The position numbers were made by a program, and so were the translations under genes. A stretch of DNA of 46,773 nt, from assembly GCA_003243425.1 (NCBI GenBank), contig QFQP01000045.1:1-46773 (forward strand), read 5' to 3'. The DNA comes from Archangium gephyra. Its GTDB lineage: Bacteria > Myxococcota > Myxococcia > Myxococcales > Myxococcaceae. Under the pieces are notes generated by a model. That model saw nothing but the letters and a program-made list of their open reading frames with translations. It had not been told where the DNA came from and searched no databases. Shown piece by piece: positions 1 to 7,832 of the stretch (position 1 is the stretch's first letter; each line of letters starts with the position of its first letter).

Positions 1-80
1 CGGATTCCCTGCGAGCGCTCCGGTTCTCTGGTCGCGTTCTTCGCGGCCGACCGCTCCGCATTGCTGCGAGTTCGTCACGT

Positions 81-100
81 CCGGCTGAACTGCCAGCCGG
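81..100 (-). terminator. Small hairpin downstream of the phospholipase-like gene
   Basis: A perfect 7-bp inverted repeat, CCGGCTG and CAGCCGG, encloses a 6-nt loop just past the stop codon of the minus-strand gene ending at 112. No T-run follows, so intrinsic termination is only a possibility. The 13-mer CGGATTCCCTGCG lies next to it at 98-110 and is repeated exactly at 1-13, so this may instead be part of a small repeat. Confidence 0.3.
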
Positions 101-111
101 ATTCCCTGCGC

Positions 112-1365
112 TCAGCGGATCGACTGATAGGCCTTGAGGTACGCCTTCGGAATTCGCGCCTGCAGCTCTGCATTTTCCTCGCACGCGTTCTTCACGTTCT
201 CACCGAAGCGCTTCATCAACGCCGGCAATGCCTTGATGAGCGCCACCACGTGCTCGCGTTTGAGGCCCGCGCCCAGCCACGGCACCTTCGCGTAGAAGGC
301 GCAGCTCTTCACCAGCGCGTCGATGCGCGCAGTCGGCCACTTCGCGAACTTCTCGGCGAGGCCGAGCTCCTTCGGGTGAGGGAAGGGCACGAAGTCGAGC
401 GCCGCGTACGTGCGCTCCGGCAGCTCGCCCGTCTTCCACGCACGCACCAGCTCTCCGAGTGACGCGGCCACCGCCAGCACCGGCTGCTTCACCTCGTCAC
501 GGTCGGTGGCTCCGGGAAAGAGGAAGAGCTGACCGTCGCAGAACGTCAGCCAGTCGGCGCCCTTCGCGTTGGTCACGCGCAGGCCTTCGCCCTTCGAATG
601 TTCGCCGTGGAGGCTGGTGACGTGACCGTCCTGATCGTGCAGCACCTTGGAGAGGATGCCCGCGAGCTTCGCCGAGTAGTTCTGCGTCGCGGCCCACTCG
701 ATGATCTCCGCGCGCGGCACGCGCAGGTGACCGGCGGCGAACCCGTCGGTCAGAAAATGATCAGCGAACGCGTTGTAGACGAGCGCGCGCTGCCACCGTT
801 CGTCGTCTTCTCCATTGGCGGAGGCCGCGAGCTTCATGGCGACCGCGTGGTGCCGCACGTAGGCCACCACGTTGTGCCAGCCGAAGTGGTCGACGTTGCG
901 CAGCGCGAGCTCGACGTAGCTCTTGGCGTTCCACGCGGCGCTCACGTTGGTGTCCGGGTACGCGTCGCCGCCTCGGCCGTGTTGGCGATCACCGATCCAC
1001 TCGAGCTCCACCGCGAAGAGCTCCCGCAGCTTCTTGAGGTCGTTGGCGCGCATCGGCGTGGGGAGCGTGGCGGGCACCTCTTCGTAGAGCTCCGAAGGTG
1101 ACGCGTAGAAGTCACCCGAGAGCGCCACCAGCTCGCCGTATTCGAAGTGCGTGTCGCCGCTCAGCCGGCTGACGTTCAGGAAGGTCTCGTCATCGACGCC
1201 GATGCCCGACTTCCGCAGCTGCTGCGCCGCCAGCTGCGCGCCCGCATTGCCGAGCCACGTGTGTTCACCACTCGCGAAGCGCTTGCCCGAGACCTTCGGC
1301 GTGTTGCGTGACTTCGAAAACGCAGAGAGAGGATCGACCGCCGCCACCTTCTTCTTCGTCGCCAT
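112..1365 (-). CDS. Phospholipase C / P1 nuclease-like zinc hydrolase
   Basis: This 417-residue protein resembles the zinc-dependent phospholipase C/P1 nuclease fold. Seen in the sequence are an early HTWLGN segment (His35), GDF at 84-86, a helix with His160, His164, His172 and His173, and a second helix reading DHFLTDGFAAGH at about 202-213. The order and spacing suit the trinuclear zinc site of that family, although the fit is loose. There is no signal peptide: the N-terminus is basic (MATKKK), so the protein may stay in the cytosol or use another export route. The ATG at 1365 was chosen because the reading frame upstream lacks protein-like composition. A weak GAGAG precedes it. The upstream neighbour on the same strand is the pilin-like gene, 252 bp away. 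Substrate is unknown. Confidence 0.7.
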   Translation of the reverse strand: MATKKKVAAVDPLSAFSKSRNTPKVSGKRFASGEHTWLGNAGAQLAAQQLRKSGIGVDDETFLNVSRLSGDTHFEYGELVALSGDFYASPSELYEEVPATLPTPMRANDLKKLRELFAVELEWIGDRQHGRGGDAYPDTNVSAAWNAKSYVELALRNVDHFGWHNVVAYVRHHAVAMKLAASANGEDDERWQRALVYNAFADHFLTDGFAAGHLRVPRAEIIEWAATQNYSAKLAGILSKVLHDQDGHVTSLHGEHSKGEGLRVTNAKGADWLTFCDGQLFLFPGATDRDEVKQPVLAVAASLGELVRAWKTGELPERTYAALDFVPFPHPKELGLAEKFAKWPTARIDALVKSCAFYAKVPWLGAGLKREHVVALIKALPALMKRFGENVKNACEENAELQARIPKAYLKAYQSIR

Positions 1366-1617
1366 GGCGGCCGACTCTCGCATTCGGCGCTCGTCGTTAC
1401 AGCAGTTCACATGCATGAGCGGATCGCGGTGTTGCTGACCGAAGCGTTTGCAGATTGAGAAGCGGGTGACCTCACGGCCGCGCGCGCCGGCCTCGTTCGC
1501 GAAGGCGGTGTTGTCAGCCGTGTTTCCGAACCACGAAGCGCTCGCGCAGACGCTGGCGATTCTCGCCAAGGCGAACTGACGCGCGCCCGAACGCCGTCGC
1601 GGCGAGAGCACCGGGCT

Positions 1618-2145
1618 TCACTGCTCCAGGTCGTTCACGTCGTTGCACGGCACGCCGGCCTTGCCGCACGCGCGATCGACGCTGGAGATCGACCACACGT
1701 CGAACGCGGGGTCGGTGTCGATGTTGCCCGCGCACACCGCCGTGAATTCACACGCGGGGCAGTCACCGGTCACTCCCGGGCGCGTGGCGTCGTCGAGCGT
1801 CAGCTCGTCGAAGTTCACGGCCGCGCCCTGCAGTGGCGCCACGTACGAGCGCGGCGTGACGAAGCACGTGTACCGGGTGCCCGGCATCAGCCCCAACTCA
1901 CCGGCCTCGGTCGAGTACGCATCGGTCTCGGCGTAGTGGGCCTTCTGGGCGGTGAAGAGGGCCTTGGTGTTCACCTTCGCCTCCGACTGCTTCGCCCTCG
2001 CCTGGTAGCGGACGAAGTTGGGAATGGCGATGGCCGCGATGATGCCGAACAAGCAGCAGCCTCCGGCGGCCACCAGGGCGATGATGACGATGAGCGTGAC
2101 GTTGGACTTCCTGGCGGGCGGCGGCGCAGCGGGGTTTGGAGTCAT
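1618..2145 (-). CDS. Pilin-like membrane protein without a prepilin cleavage site
   Basis: The 175-residue product has a short proline-rich cytoplasmic N-terminus, one hydrophobic helix at about 17-43 ending in AAIAIPNF, and then the charged stretch RYQARAKQSEAK that is characteristic of type IV pilin-like proteins of myxobacteria. The C-terminal globular part contains several cysteines. The usual prepilin peptidase site (G before FTLIE) is absent: the helix is preceded by KSNVTLIVII and contains GGCC. The protein therefore probably remains an uncleaved single-pass membrane protein with a pilin-like outer domain. It starts 15 bp after the stop of the HD-domain gene, so the two are likely co-transcribed. 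Role unknown. Confidence 0.75.
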   Translation of the reverse strand: MTPNPAAPPPARKSNVTLIVIIALVAAGGCCLFGIIAAIAIPNFVRYQARAKQSEAKVNTKALFTAQKAHYAETDAYSTEAGELGLMPGTRYTCFVTPRSYVAPLQGAAVNFDELTLDDATRPGVTGDCPACEFTAVCAGNIDTDPAFDVWSISSVDRACGKAGVPCNDVNDLEQ

Positions 2146-2160
2146 GTCGTTTGGCCCAGG

Positions 2161-3507
2161 TCAGAGGAGCTTCATCAGTTCGACGAGCGCGATGGCGCGG
2201 GTGGGCGCCATCTCGGCCACGGCCCACGCCAGCACCTCGAGCTGGTCGAGCGGCTGAATCGAGAGGAACTCGCGCGGGGAAATCACGCCGTCCCACATGC
2301 GCTGTGCTTGCTTGAAGCCCAGCAGCAACCGCTCTTCACCCAGCGCCACGTAGAGAAAATCGGCGACCGGCGACGGCGCGATGTCGAAGCTCGAGCTGGT
2401 GGTGCGGCCGCCCAGCAGCAGCCCGCGCATGATGCCGTCGAGCGTGCCTTCCTTCGTCGGCTCCGGCGCGGGCAGGAACTGCTCGAGGCGCTTCATCGGT
2501 ACGCCCGAGCCATCGGGCACACCGCCCAGGAAGTACGGCAGCGGCACGTCTCCGCCCGATTCGAGCGCGAGCGCTTCGAGCAGTGACGACGAGTACAGCT
2601 TGCAGCGCATGTAGCGCACCGCGATGTCGATGTTGCGCGCGGCCGCGGCGATGCGGTGCTCGTGCTCCTGTTGCGACGGTTCACCGCCCCAGGTGTGGAA
2701 CACGCGCGAAGGCGGCAGCGCCGAGAGGAACCGCTCCATCTTCATCAACGCGACCCGGTAGTCCTTGATGCTGTACGTGGTGGGCGCGTGCAGTGACGGG
2801 TTGGTCTCGGGCAACAGCTTCCACGTGTTGTCGAGGAAGCGCGCGGGGTCGGGGTCGGCGAAGTTGCCCACGTCGTTGTTCGACAGCCGCGTCGCGCGGC
2901 GCACCATCACGCCAATCTCTTCAGCCTGAAGCCCCAGCGTGGTGAGGCGATCTCTGAGCGCGACCGCTTCACCATCGCGGAAGGGGATGCTCGCTTCGAT
3001 GCACGTCACCACCGCGATGAGCTGCTCGCGGCTGAGCACGCCTTCGAGCTCCTTGGCGGCCACGAAGCCCGAGGCCAGCTCGTTGAGGCCGGTGAACGGG
3101 GTGAGCACTTCGCCAGCCTTGCGACCGAACACGTGCATCACGTCGCGCGCGGTGGGGTCTTCTTCGGTGTGCGGCAGCAGCCTCCAGCCGTGTGGCGTCG
3201 ACGAATCGCGCGCCACCAGCGGCTGCAGCAGGCCCGCGTAGTGCGAGGGCACGTCGAGGTCGACCTGCACGTAGACGATGTCGTGGTACAGCGCCGCGAG
3301 CGTCTCGATGGCGTCGGCGCCGCGCACCAGATCGAGCACGTGCTGATGGGTGTGGAACTCACGCGCTCGCGAGCTCAACGCCTGATGAACGGCGACGGCC
3401 CACTTCTCGATGAAGAGCGGAGGCACTCCTAAGCCCAGCGCCTCCACCGCACGCGAGAACGTCGAGATGATGCGATGTACCGGCGAGAGGCCCGGGTCGT
3501 CGGCCAT
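2161..3507 (-). CDS. HD-superfamily metal-dependent phosphohydrolase-like protein
   Basis: The 448-residue product has an N-terminal region like the predicted metal-dependent HD phosphohydrolases. FHTHQH at 51-56 supplies the early histidines and YHD at 74-76 is the HD dyad, within a helix reading ALYHDIVYV. The remaining 300 or so residues are helical and not recognised. The ATG at 3507 (MADDPG) is favoured because the upstream extension runs into the divergent gene and has no family-like sequence. The 64-bp gap to the divergent gene at 3572 should hold both promoters. The pilin-like gene follows after 15 bp. Substrate cannot be told from sequence. Confidence 0.7.
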   Translation of the reverse strand: MADDPGLSPVHRIISTFSRAVEALGLGVPPLFIEKWAVAVHQALSSRAREFHTHQHVLDLVRGADAIETLAALYHDIVYVQVDLDVPSHYAGLLQPLVARDSSTPHGWRLLPHTEEDPTARDVMHVFGRKAGEVLTPFTGLNELASGFVAAKELEGVLSREQLIAVVTCIEASIPFRDGEAVALRDRLTTLGLQAEEIGVMVRRATRLSNNDVGNFADPDPARFLDNTWKLLPETNPSLHAPTTYSIKDYRVALMKMERFLSALPPSRVFHTWGGEPSQQEHEHRIAAAARNIDIAVRYMRCKLYSSSLLEALALESGGDVPLPYFLGGVPDGSGVPMKRLEQFLPAPEPTKEGTLDGIMRGLLLGGRTTSSSFDIAPSPVADFLYVALGEERLLLGFKQAQRMWDGVISPREFLSIQPLDQLEVLAWAVAEMAPTRAIALVELMKLL

Positions 3508-3571
3508 GGGGAGCGCGAACGTAGGCTGAAAGGGTGGTCCGGTAACCACTTTCCCGACTATGCGGGCCGCC

Positions 3572-4555
3572 ATGAAGCTCGCGACCCTGAAGAACGGCAC
3601 CCGCGACGGCTCGTTGCTGGTCGTGAAGAAGGACCTCTCGGCCTGGGCGTCGGCTGCGCACATCGCTCCCAATCTGCAGACCGCGCTCGACACCTGGGCC
3701 GACGCCGAGCCGAAGCTGCGTGCGCTCGCCGCCGAGCTCGAAGCCGGCACGGTGAAGAGCGAGCCCTACGACGTCACGAAGCTGCTGGCGCCGTTGCCGC
3801 GCGCGTACGAGTGGGTCGACGGGTCGGCCTACCTCAACCACGTCATTCTCGTTCGCAAGGCGCGCAAGGCCGAACCACCGCCGACGCTCAAGACCGACCC
3901 GCTGGTGTACCAGGGCGGCTCTTCCGAGATGCTCGCGCCGACCGCCGACATCGTGGTGCGCGACGAGAAGTTCGGCCCCGACTTCGAGTCGGAAGTGGCG
4001 GTGGTGCTGGGCGACACGCCGATGGGCACGACGGCGGCCGAGGCCGGCAAGTACGTGCGGCTGTTGATGCTGGTGAATGACGTCACCCTGCGGAACCTGA
4101 TCCCCGACGAGCTCGCCAAGGGCTTCGGCTTCTTCCAGGGCAAGCCGGCGACGGCGTTCTCGCCGGTGGCGGTGACCCCCGATGAAGTGGGCAGCGCGTG
4201 GAAAGACGGTCGCCTGCACCTCACGTTGAAGACCTGGCTCAACGGCAAGCTGGTGGGCGACACGCACGCCGGGCCTGAAATGCACTTCAGCTTCTTCGAC
4301 CTGATGCAGCACATCACGAAGACGCGCAGCTTCACCGCGGGCACCATTCTGGGCAGCGGCACGGTGTCGAACGAAGAGCGGGCGCGCGGCATCTCGTGCC
4401 TCGCGGAGATCCGCATGATCGAGACGATCGATGAGGGCGCTCCGAAGACCTCGTTCATGAAGAACGGCGATCGCGTGGAGATCGAGATGAAGGACGAGCA
4501 CGGTCAGTCGATCTTCGGGCGCATCGATCAGCGCGTGCGCGTCACCGGCAGCTGA
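3572..4555 (+). CDS. Fumarylacetoacetate hydrolase family protein
   Basis: The 327-residue protein matches the FAA hydrolase family. The N-terminus (MKLATLKNG) is typical, and the metal-binding signature is visible as FESEVAVVLGD, followed by the conserved VNDVTLRN region and a C-terminal GTILGSGTVSNEE segment. Members cleave carbon-carbon bonds in acylpyruvates or fumarylacetoacetate with a divalent cation; fumarylacetoacetate is the last intermediate of tyrosine breakdown. No other tyrosine-catabolism gene lies beside it, so the substrate is uncertain. A second ATG at 3560 is in frame, but the start at 3572 agrees with family N-termini. Neither has a clear ribosome-binding site. Confidence 0.88.
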   Translation: MKLATLKNGTRDGSLLVVKKDLSAWASAAHIAPNLQTALDTWADAEPKLRALAAELEAGTVKSEPYDVTKLLAPLPRAYEWVDGSAYLNHVILVRKARKAEPPPTLKTDPLVYQGGSSEMLAPTADIVVRDEKFGPDFESEVAVVLGDTPMGTTAAEAGKYVRLLMLVNDVTLRNLIPDELAKGFGFFQGKPATAFSPVAVTPDEVGSAWKDGRLHLTLKTWLNGKLVGDTHAGPEMHFSFFDLMQHITKTRSFTAGTILGSGTVSNEERARGISCLAEIRMIETIDEGAPKTSFMKNGDRVEIEMKDEHGQSIFGRIDQRVRVTGS

Positions 4556-4564
4556 TCAGCGCGT

Positions 4565-4882
4565 TCACTTCGGCAACAGCGCCGGCATCAAGACCGCGAA
4601 CGGCCACAGGCTCGATCGTGATGACGCGATCATCAGCAGCACCGGCGTGGCGACGCACGCGATGCCGCACAAGCGGCGCCGCGAACTGGCTGCACCGACC
4701 CACGTGTCGAGGATCTTCTCCTCAATGTCCGGGACCGTGAGCTGTCGTGTGCAATCGACGGGCTCGCGAGCTCCGCAGCGCACTTCGCGTTCACACATCG
4801 CCGTCGCCCAACGCCGCCCATAGTCGTCGAGGTGGACCTCACGCGCTGACAACACCAACACCGCCCAACACACGTGGCGCAT
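4565..4882 (-). CDS. Small hypothetical protein, possibly exported
   Basis: I do not recognise this 105-residue product. Third codon positions are almost all G or C through the frame, which supports real coding. The N-terminus carries a short hydrophobic run (CWAVLVLSA). The middle, YGRRWATAMCEREVRCG, resembles the Cys-containing segments common in exported myxobacterial proteins. The C-terminus is hydrophobic (CVATPVLLMIA), so the C-terminal part may be a membrane helix. It lies convergent with the FAA hydrolase (9-bp gap) and divergent from the TPR gene. Start uncertain: the frame stays open further upstream to 4969. Confidence 0.45.
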   Translation of the reverse strand: MRHVCWAVLVLSAREVHLDDYGRRWATAMCEREVRCGAREPVDCTRQLTVPDIEEKILDTWVGAASSRRRLCGIACVATPVLLMIASSRSSLWPFAVLMPALLPK

Positions 4883-4968
4883 GCGCTGGTCGGAGCGCGG
4901 GTCAACTCGAGTGGACACGCTTCGAAAGAGATCCAACGGGTGCACGTGAGCCGATAACCTTCGAGGCA

Positions 4969-6237
4969 ATGGCGCACGCAGCAGAGTTCGAGTTTCTGGA
5001 CGATGATCAGGGCGGCGGGCAGTTCATCCCTGTTGGCGGACCAGTGGCTCAGCTCAGGGGGATGCTCGCTCGCAACGACGTCGACGGTGCGGTGCACCTC
5101 TACGAAGAGACCGGAGGCGGCGCTCGTGCAGGTCTGCTTCAGGAGGCGTCGATCGCCTCGTTCGACTTGAAGAAGTCCATCGCGCACATGTTCAAGCGCG
5201 CGCGCGACTTCGCGACGGCCGCGGCGGTCTTCGAGCTCGCCAACATCCAGGCCGAGGCGGCGCCGTGCTTCGAGCAGGCCAACGACTTCGTGCGCGCGGC
5301 CACTGCGTGGAAGAAGTGTGGCGAGCTGATTCGCGCCGCCGCCGCCTTCGAACGCGCGGGCAAGATCGACGAGGCCATCGAGCTCTACGGTCAGGCCGGG
5401 GCGCGCGAGCAGATGGCCGAAGCGCTCGCGCGTGGCCGCCGCTTCGAAGCCGCTGCCGCCATCTACAAAGACCTCGGCAACCTGCACGCGGAAGTCGAGA
5501 CCCTGCGCGCGGCGCTCGCGGCGTCACCGGGGTCTGCACCTTCGGCGATGCGGCTCGCCCAACTGCACGCGCAGCACGGGCAGATTCCGAAGGCCGTCGA
5601 GATTCTCATGGAGGCGGCGCGCGCCGCGTCTTCGGCCCGCAATGACCCCACGCTGCTCGAGTACCTGGCGCGGCTGCTCGAGGCGATGAACAACCCGACC
5701 GCCGCCGCCAAGGTCCGTGCGCGCATCGGTCAGGGCTCGCCGGTGCCTGCGCCCGCGCCCATTCCCGCCGTGCAGGCGGCGCCCGCGCCACCGAGCTCGC
5801 CGGCCGCCGACGCCTACGGCTTCCTGAAGGCCCTGCCCATGTTCGCCGACCTCTCGCTCGACGACATGCGCAGCCTCTTTCGCGTCAGCACGCAGCACGG
5901 CTTCGGGCCGGGCATGCACCTCATCGAGCCGGGGCAGCCGGGCCGCGGGCTGTTCGTCATCGTCGACGGGCAGGTCGAGGTGTACGGCGGTGCGGGCCCC
6001 GACGCGCGGTTGCTCAACACGCTGGGCGTCGGCGGCTACGTCGGGGAAATCTCGCTGCTGCTCGACGGGCCGACCTCGGCGCGCGTCACCGCGCGCACGC
6101 CGGTGAAGGCGCTCTTCATCTCGCGTGAAGGCTTCACGCAGTACCTCTACAACACGCCGTCGGCGGCCTTGCGCATCTATCGGCTCTTCAGCAACAACCT
6201 CGCGGAGCGCGTGCGCGCTCTTTCTGCGGCAAGGTGA
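4969..6237 (+). CDS. TPR protein with C-terminal cyclic-nucleotide-binding fold
   Basis: The 422-residue protein has an acidic N-terminus, then alanine-rich TPR-like helical repeats from about residue 55 to 250, a Pro/Ala linker at about 255-280, and a Crp-type cNMP-binding fold at about 285-405. The phosphate-binding cassette reads GEISLLLDGPTSA. The Glu is present, but the Arg normally seen before Ser-Ala (PRSA) is replaced by Thr, so cAMP binding is not assured. There is no DNA-binding domain, so it is probably a protein-interaction effector. The cyclase gene follows 6 bp after the stop codon, which makes ligand and receptor likely partners. The ATG at 4969 has a GAGG only a few bases upstream. 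Confidence 0.88.
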   Translation: MAHAAEFEFLDDDQGGGQFIPVGGPVAQLRGMLARNDVDGAVHLYEETGGGARAGLLQEASIASFDLKKSIAHMFKRARDFATAAAVFELANIQAEAAPCFEQANDFVRAATAWKKCGELIRAAAAFERAGKIDEAIELYGQAGAREQMAEALARGRRFEAAAAIYKDLGNLHAEVETLRAALAASPGSAPSAMRLAQLHAQHGQIPKAVEILMEAARAASSARNDPTLLEYLARLLEAMNNPTAAAKVRARIGQGSPVPAPAPIPAVQAAPAPPSSPAADAYGFLKALPMFADLSLDDMRSLFRVSTQHGFGPGMHLIEPGQPGRGLFVIVDGQVEVYGGAGPDARLLNTLGVGGYVGEISLLLDGPTSARVTARTPVKALFISREGFTQYLYNTPSAALRIYRLFSNNLAERVRALSAAR

Positions 6238-6243
6238 ATCGAC

Positions 6244-7230
6244 GTGTCTGACGTGAAAGACCTCGAAGCGGCAGCTGAGTCCCTCTCGATGACGGAGCTC
6301 ATCCGTCTTCAGGACGTGTTGTCGCGCGCCATCGTGCGCCGCTTCGAGAAGCGCCTGGCCCTGGTGTTCTCTGACGTGGTGGGCAGCACGCCGTACTTCG
6401 CGCGCTTCGGTGACGAGGCCGGCCGCAAGCTGCAGCAGCGACACTTCGACCTGCTCAACGCCGCCATCGCGCCGGAGCACGGGCGCGTGGTCGACACCGC
6501 GGGTGACGGTGCGTTCATGGTGTTCGAGAGCGTGGCCTCGGCGACGCGCGCCATGGTGGCGCTGCAGCGCTCGGTGGTGCGCGACAACGACAACCGTGCC
6601 CAGGACCACCGGCTGTACGTGCGCATCGGCATTCATGTGGGGCCGGTGTTGACCGACGGTCAGCAGGTCTCGGGCGACGCGGTGAACTTCTGCAGTCGCG
6701 TGGCGGGGTCGGCGTCGGCGGGCGAAATTCGCCTCTCGCTGGCCGCGCACGCTGATCAGGTCGACGTGGAGTTCCGCCTGCGCAGCCGCCGTCAGCGGCC
6801 GGTGGAGCTCAAGGGCGTCGACCGGCCGCAGGAGCTGTTCTCGCTCGACTGGCTCGACGCCACGCGCTTCCCCACGCTGGTTCGCTTCGAAGACGGCACC
6901 GAGGTGCGCATTCCCACGCTCGACGTGGTGCGCTTCGGGCGGCTGCGCGAGCAGGACGGCGTGACCGCGAATGACGTGGTGATTTCGCTGGCCGACCCGA
7001 ATCTTCAGGGCCGCATCAGCCGCTGGCACTTCGAGCTCCACCGCCGCGCCGACGGCTTCATGTTGCGCTCGGTCTCGAGCAGCACCACCGAGCTCGACGG
7101 CAAGCCCGTGGTGCGCGGCGAAGACGCGTTGCTGCGCCCGGGTTCGAAGGTCCGCCTCGGGGGCGCCATCACGCTCGAGTTCCTCAGCGAGGACTTCTCG
7201 GGCGAGATGACCCTGCTGCCCAGCCGCTGA
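6244..7230 (+). CDS. Class III nucleotide cyclase with FHA domain
   Basis: The 328-residue protein starts with GTG. A short helical N-terminus (about 1-33) leads into a class III cyclase domain at 36-200. Metal-binding aspartates are Asp44 (FSDVVGS) and Asp88 (TAGDGAF). Asn148 and Arg152 of GDAVNFCSR fit the catalytic pair, and Lys190 of VELKG fits the purine-selecting lysine, which points to ATP. An FHA domain covers about 215-315 with FGR at 231-233 and ISRWH at 258-262, the phosphothreonine-reading loops. It is soluble and directly follows the TPR/cNMP-fold gene, so local cyclic-nucleotide signalling gated by a phosphoprotein is likely. The membrane Ser/Thr kinase at 38.4-40.3 kb is one conceivable source, but nothing in the sequence links them. 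Confidence 0.9.
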   Translation: MSDVKDLEAAAESLSMTELIRLQDVLSRAIVRRFEKRLALVFSDVVGSTPYFARFGDEAGRKLQQRHFDLLNAAIAPEHGRVVDTAGDGAFMVFESVASATRAMVALQRSVVRDNDNRAQDHRLYVRIGIHVGPVLTDGQQVSGDAVNFCSRVAGSASAGEIRLSLAAHADQVDVEFRLRSRRQRPVELKGVDRPQELFSLDWLDATRFPTLVRFEDGTEVRIPTLDVVRFGRLREQDGVTANDVVISLADPNLQGRISRWHFELHRRADGFMLRSVSSSTTELDGKPVVRGEDALLRPGSKVRLGGAITLEFLSEDFSGEMTLLPSR

Positions 7231-7265
7231 ACCCCCGCATAGAAAGATGAATGGACAGGCGTTCA

Positions 7266-7283
7266 GTGCGTGCGTGTACGCAC
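7266..7283. terminator. Hairpin between convergent genes
   Basis: GTGCGT and ACGCAC form a perfect 6-bp stem around a 6-nt loop in the 60-bp gap between the ends of the cyclase gene (7230) and the GreA-like gene (7291). The placement suits a bidirectional terminator. There is no clear T-tract on either strand. Confidence 0.3.
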
Positions 7284-7290
7284 CTTCACT

Positions 7291-7743
7291 TCACGCCGCC
7301 CAGGTGATGTCCCACTCGGTCAGCTCGCCTTTCACCATCACCTCCACCACGTCGCCGACCTTCTTGCCCAGCAGGCCCTTGCCCAGCGGTGAGACCGGCG
7401 TGACGACCTGAAACAAGCCGTCGCCTCCGGGGCCCTCGAGCTCTTCGCCGGCGCCCGCGGGCGCGATGAACAAGGTCTTGCCGCCTTCACCGTCTTCCAC
7501 TTCGACGAGTGAACCCAGCTTGATGCGCTCGCCCTTGAGCAGCGGCGTGGGTTTGAAGTCGGCCACCGCTTCCCACGCAGCTTGTGCCGCTTCGAGCCGG
7601 TTCCTGGTGGCGGCCGCGAGGTTCACGGCGCGTGGTGCACCAGACCTGGCGTCGGTGCGTGCATCGGTCGCAGAACGCAACGCCTGCTCGTAGAGGTTCT
7701 TCAACTTTCCAGCGAGCTGCGAGGTGAGGAAGACCTTGTCCAT
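7291..7743 (-). CDS. GreA/GreB-like transcription factor, divergent N-terminus
   Basis: The C-terminal half of this 150-residue protein is the FKBP-like domain of the Gre family: it reads TPVSPLGKGLLGKKVGDVVEV and ends ELTEWDI. In Gre factors this domain docks on RNA polymerase beside the secondary channel. The N-terminal half is helical but lacks the acidic coiled-coil tip (the DLxENAEY-type stretch) needed for transcript cleavage. The protein is therefore more likely a Gre-like competitor or modulator than a standard cleavage factor. The ATG at 7743 (MDKVFL) is preferred over one 8 codons upstream because it matches family spacing. It stands alone, divergent from the BIG2 lipoprotein. Confidence 0.75.
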   Translation of the reverse strand: MDKVFLTSQLAGKLKNLYEQALRSATDARTDARSGAPRAVNLAAATRNRLEAAQAAWEAVADFKPTPLLKGERIKLGSLVEVEDGEGGKTLFIAPAGAGEELEGPGGDGLFQVVTPVSPLGKGLLGKKVGDVVEVMVKGELTEWDITWAA

Positions 7744-7832
7744 GTCGCGAGCGTACGAGTGCGACATGTCGGCTCAAGAATTCGACCGGGTGGCGTTGAA
7801 GGCTGACCTGCCTTGCGTCATGAGCGCGCGCC

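Noticed and set aside
5524..7041. Minus-strand frame of about 505 codons across the TPR and cyclase genes
   Set aside because: Opposite strand has two well-supported domain proteins; this frame has no recognisable motif.
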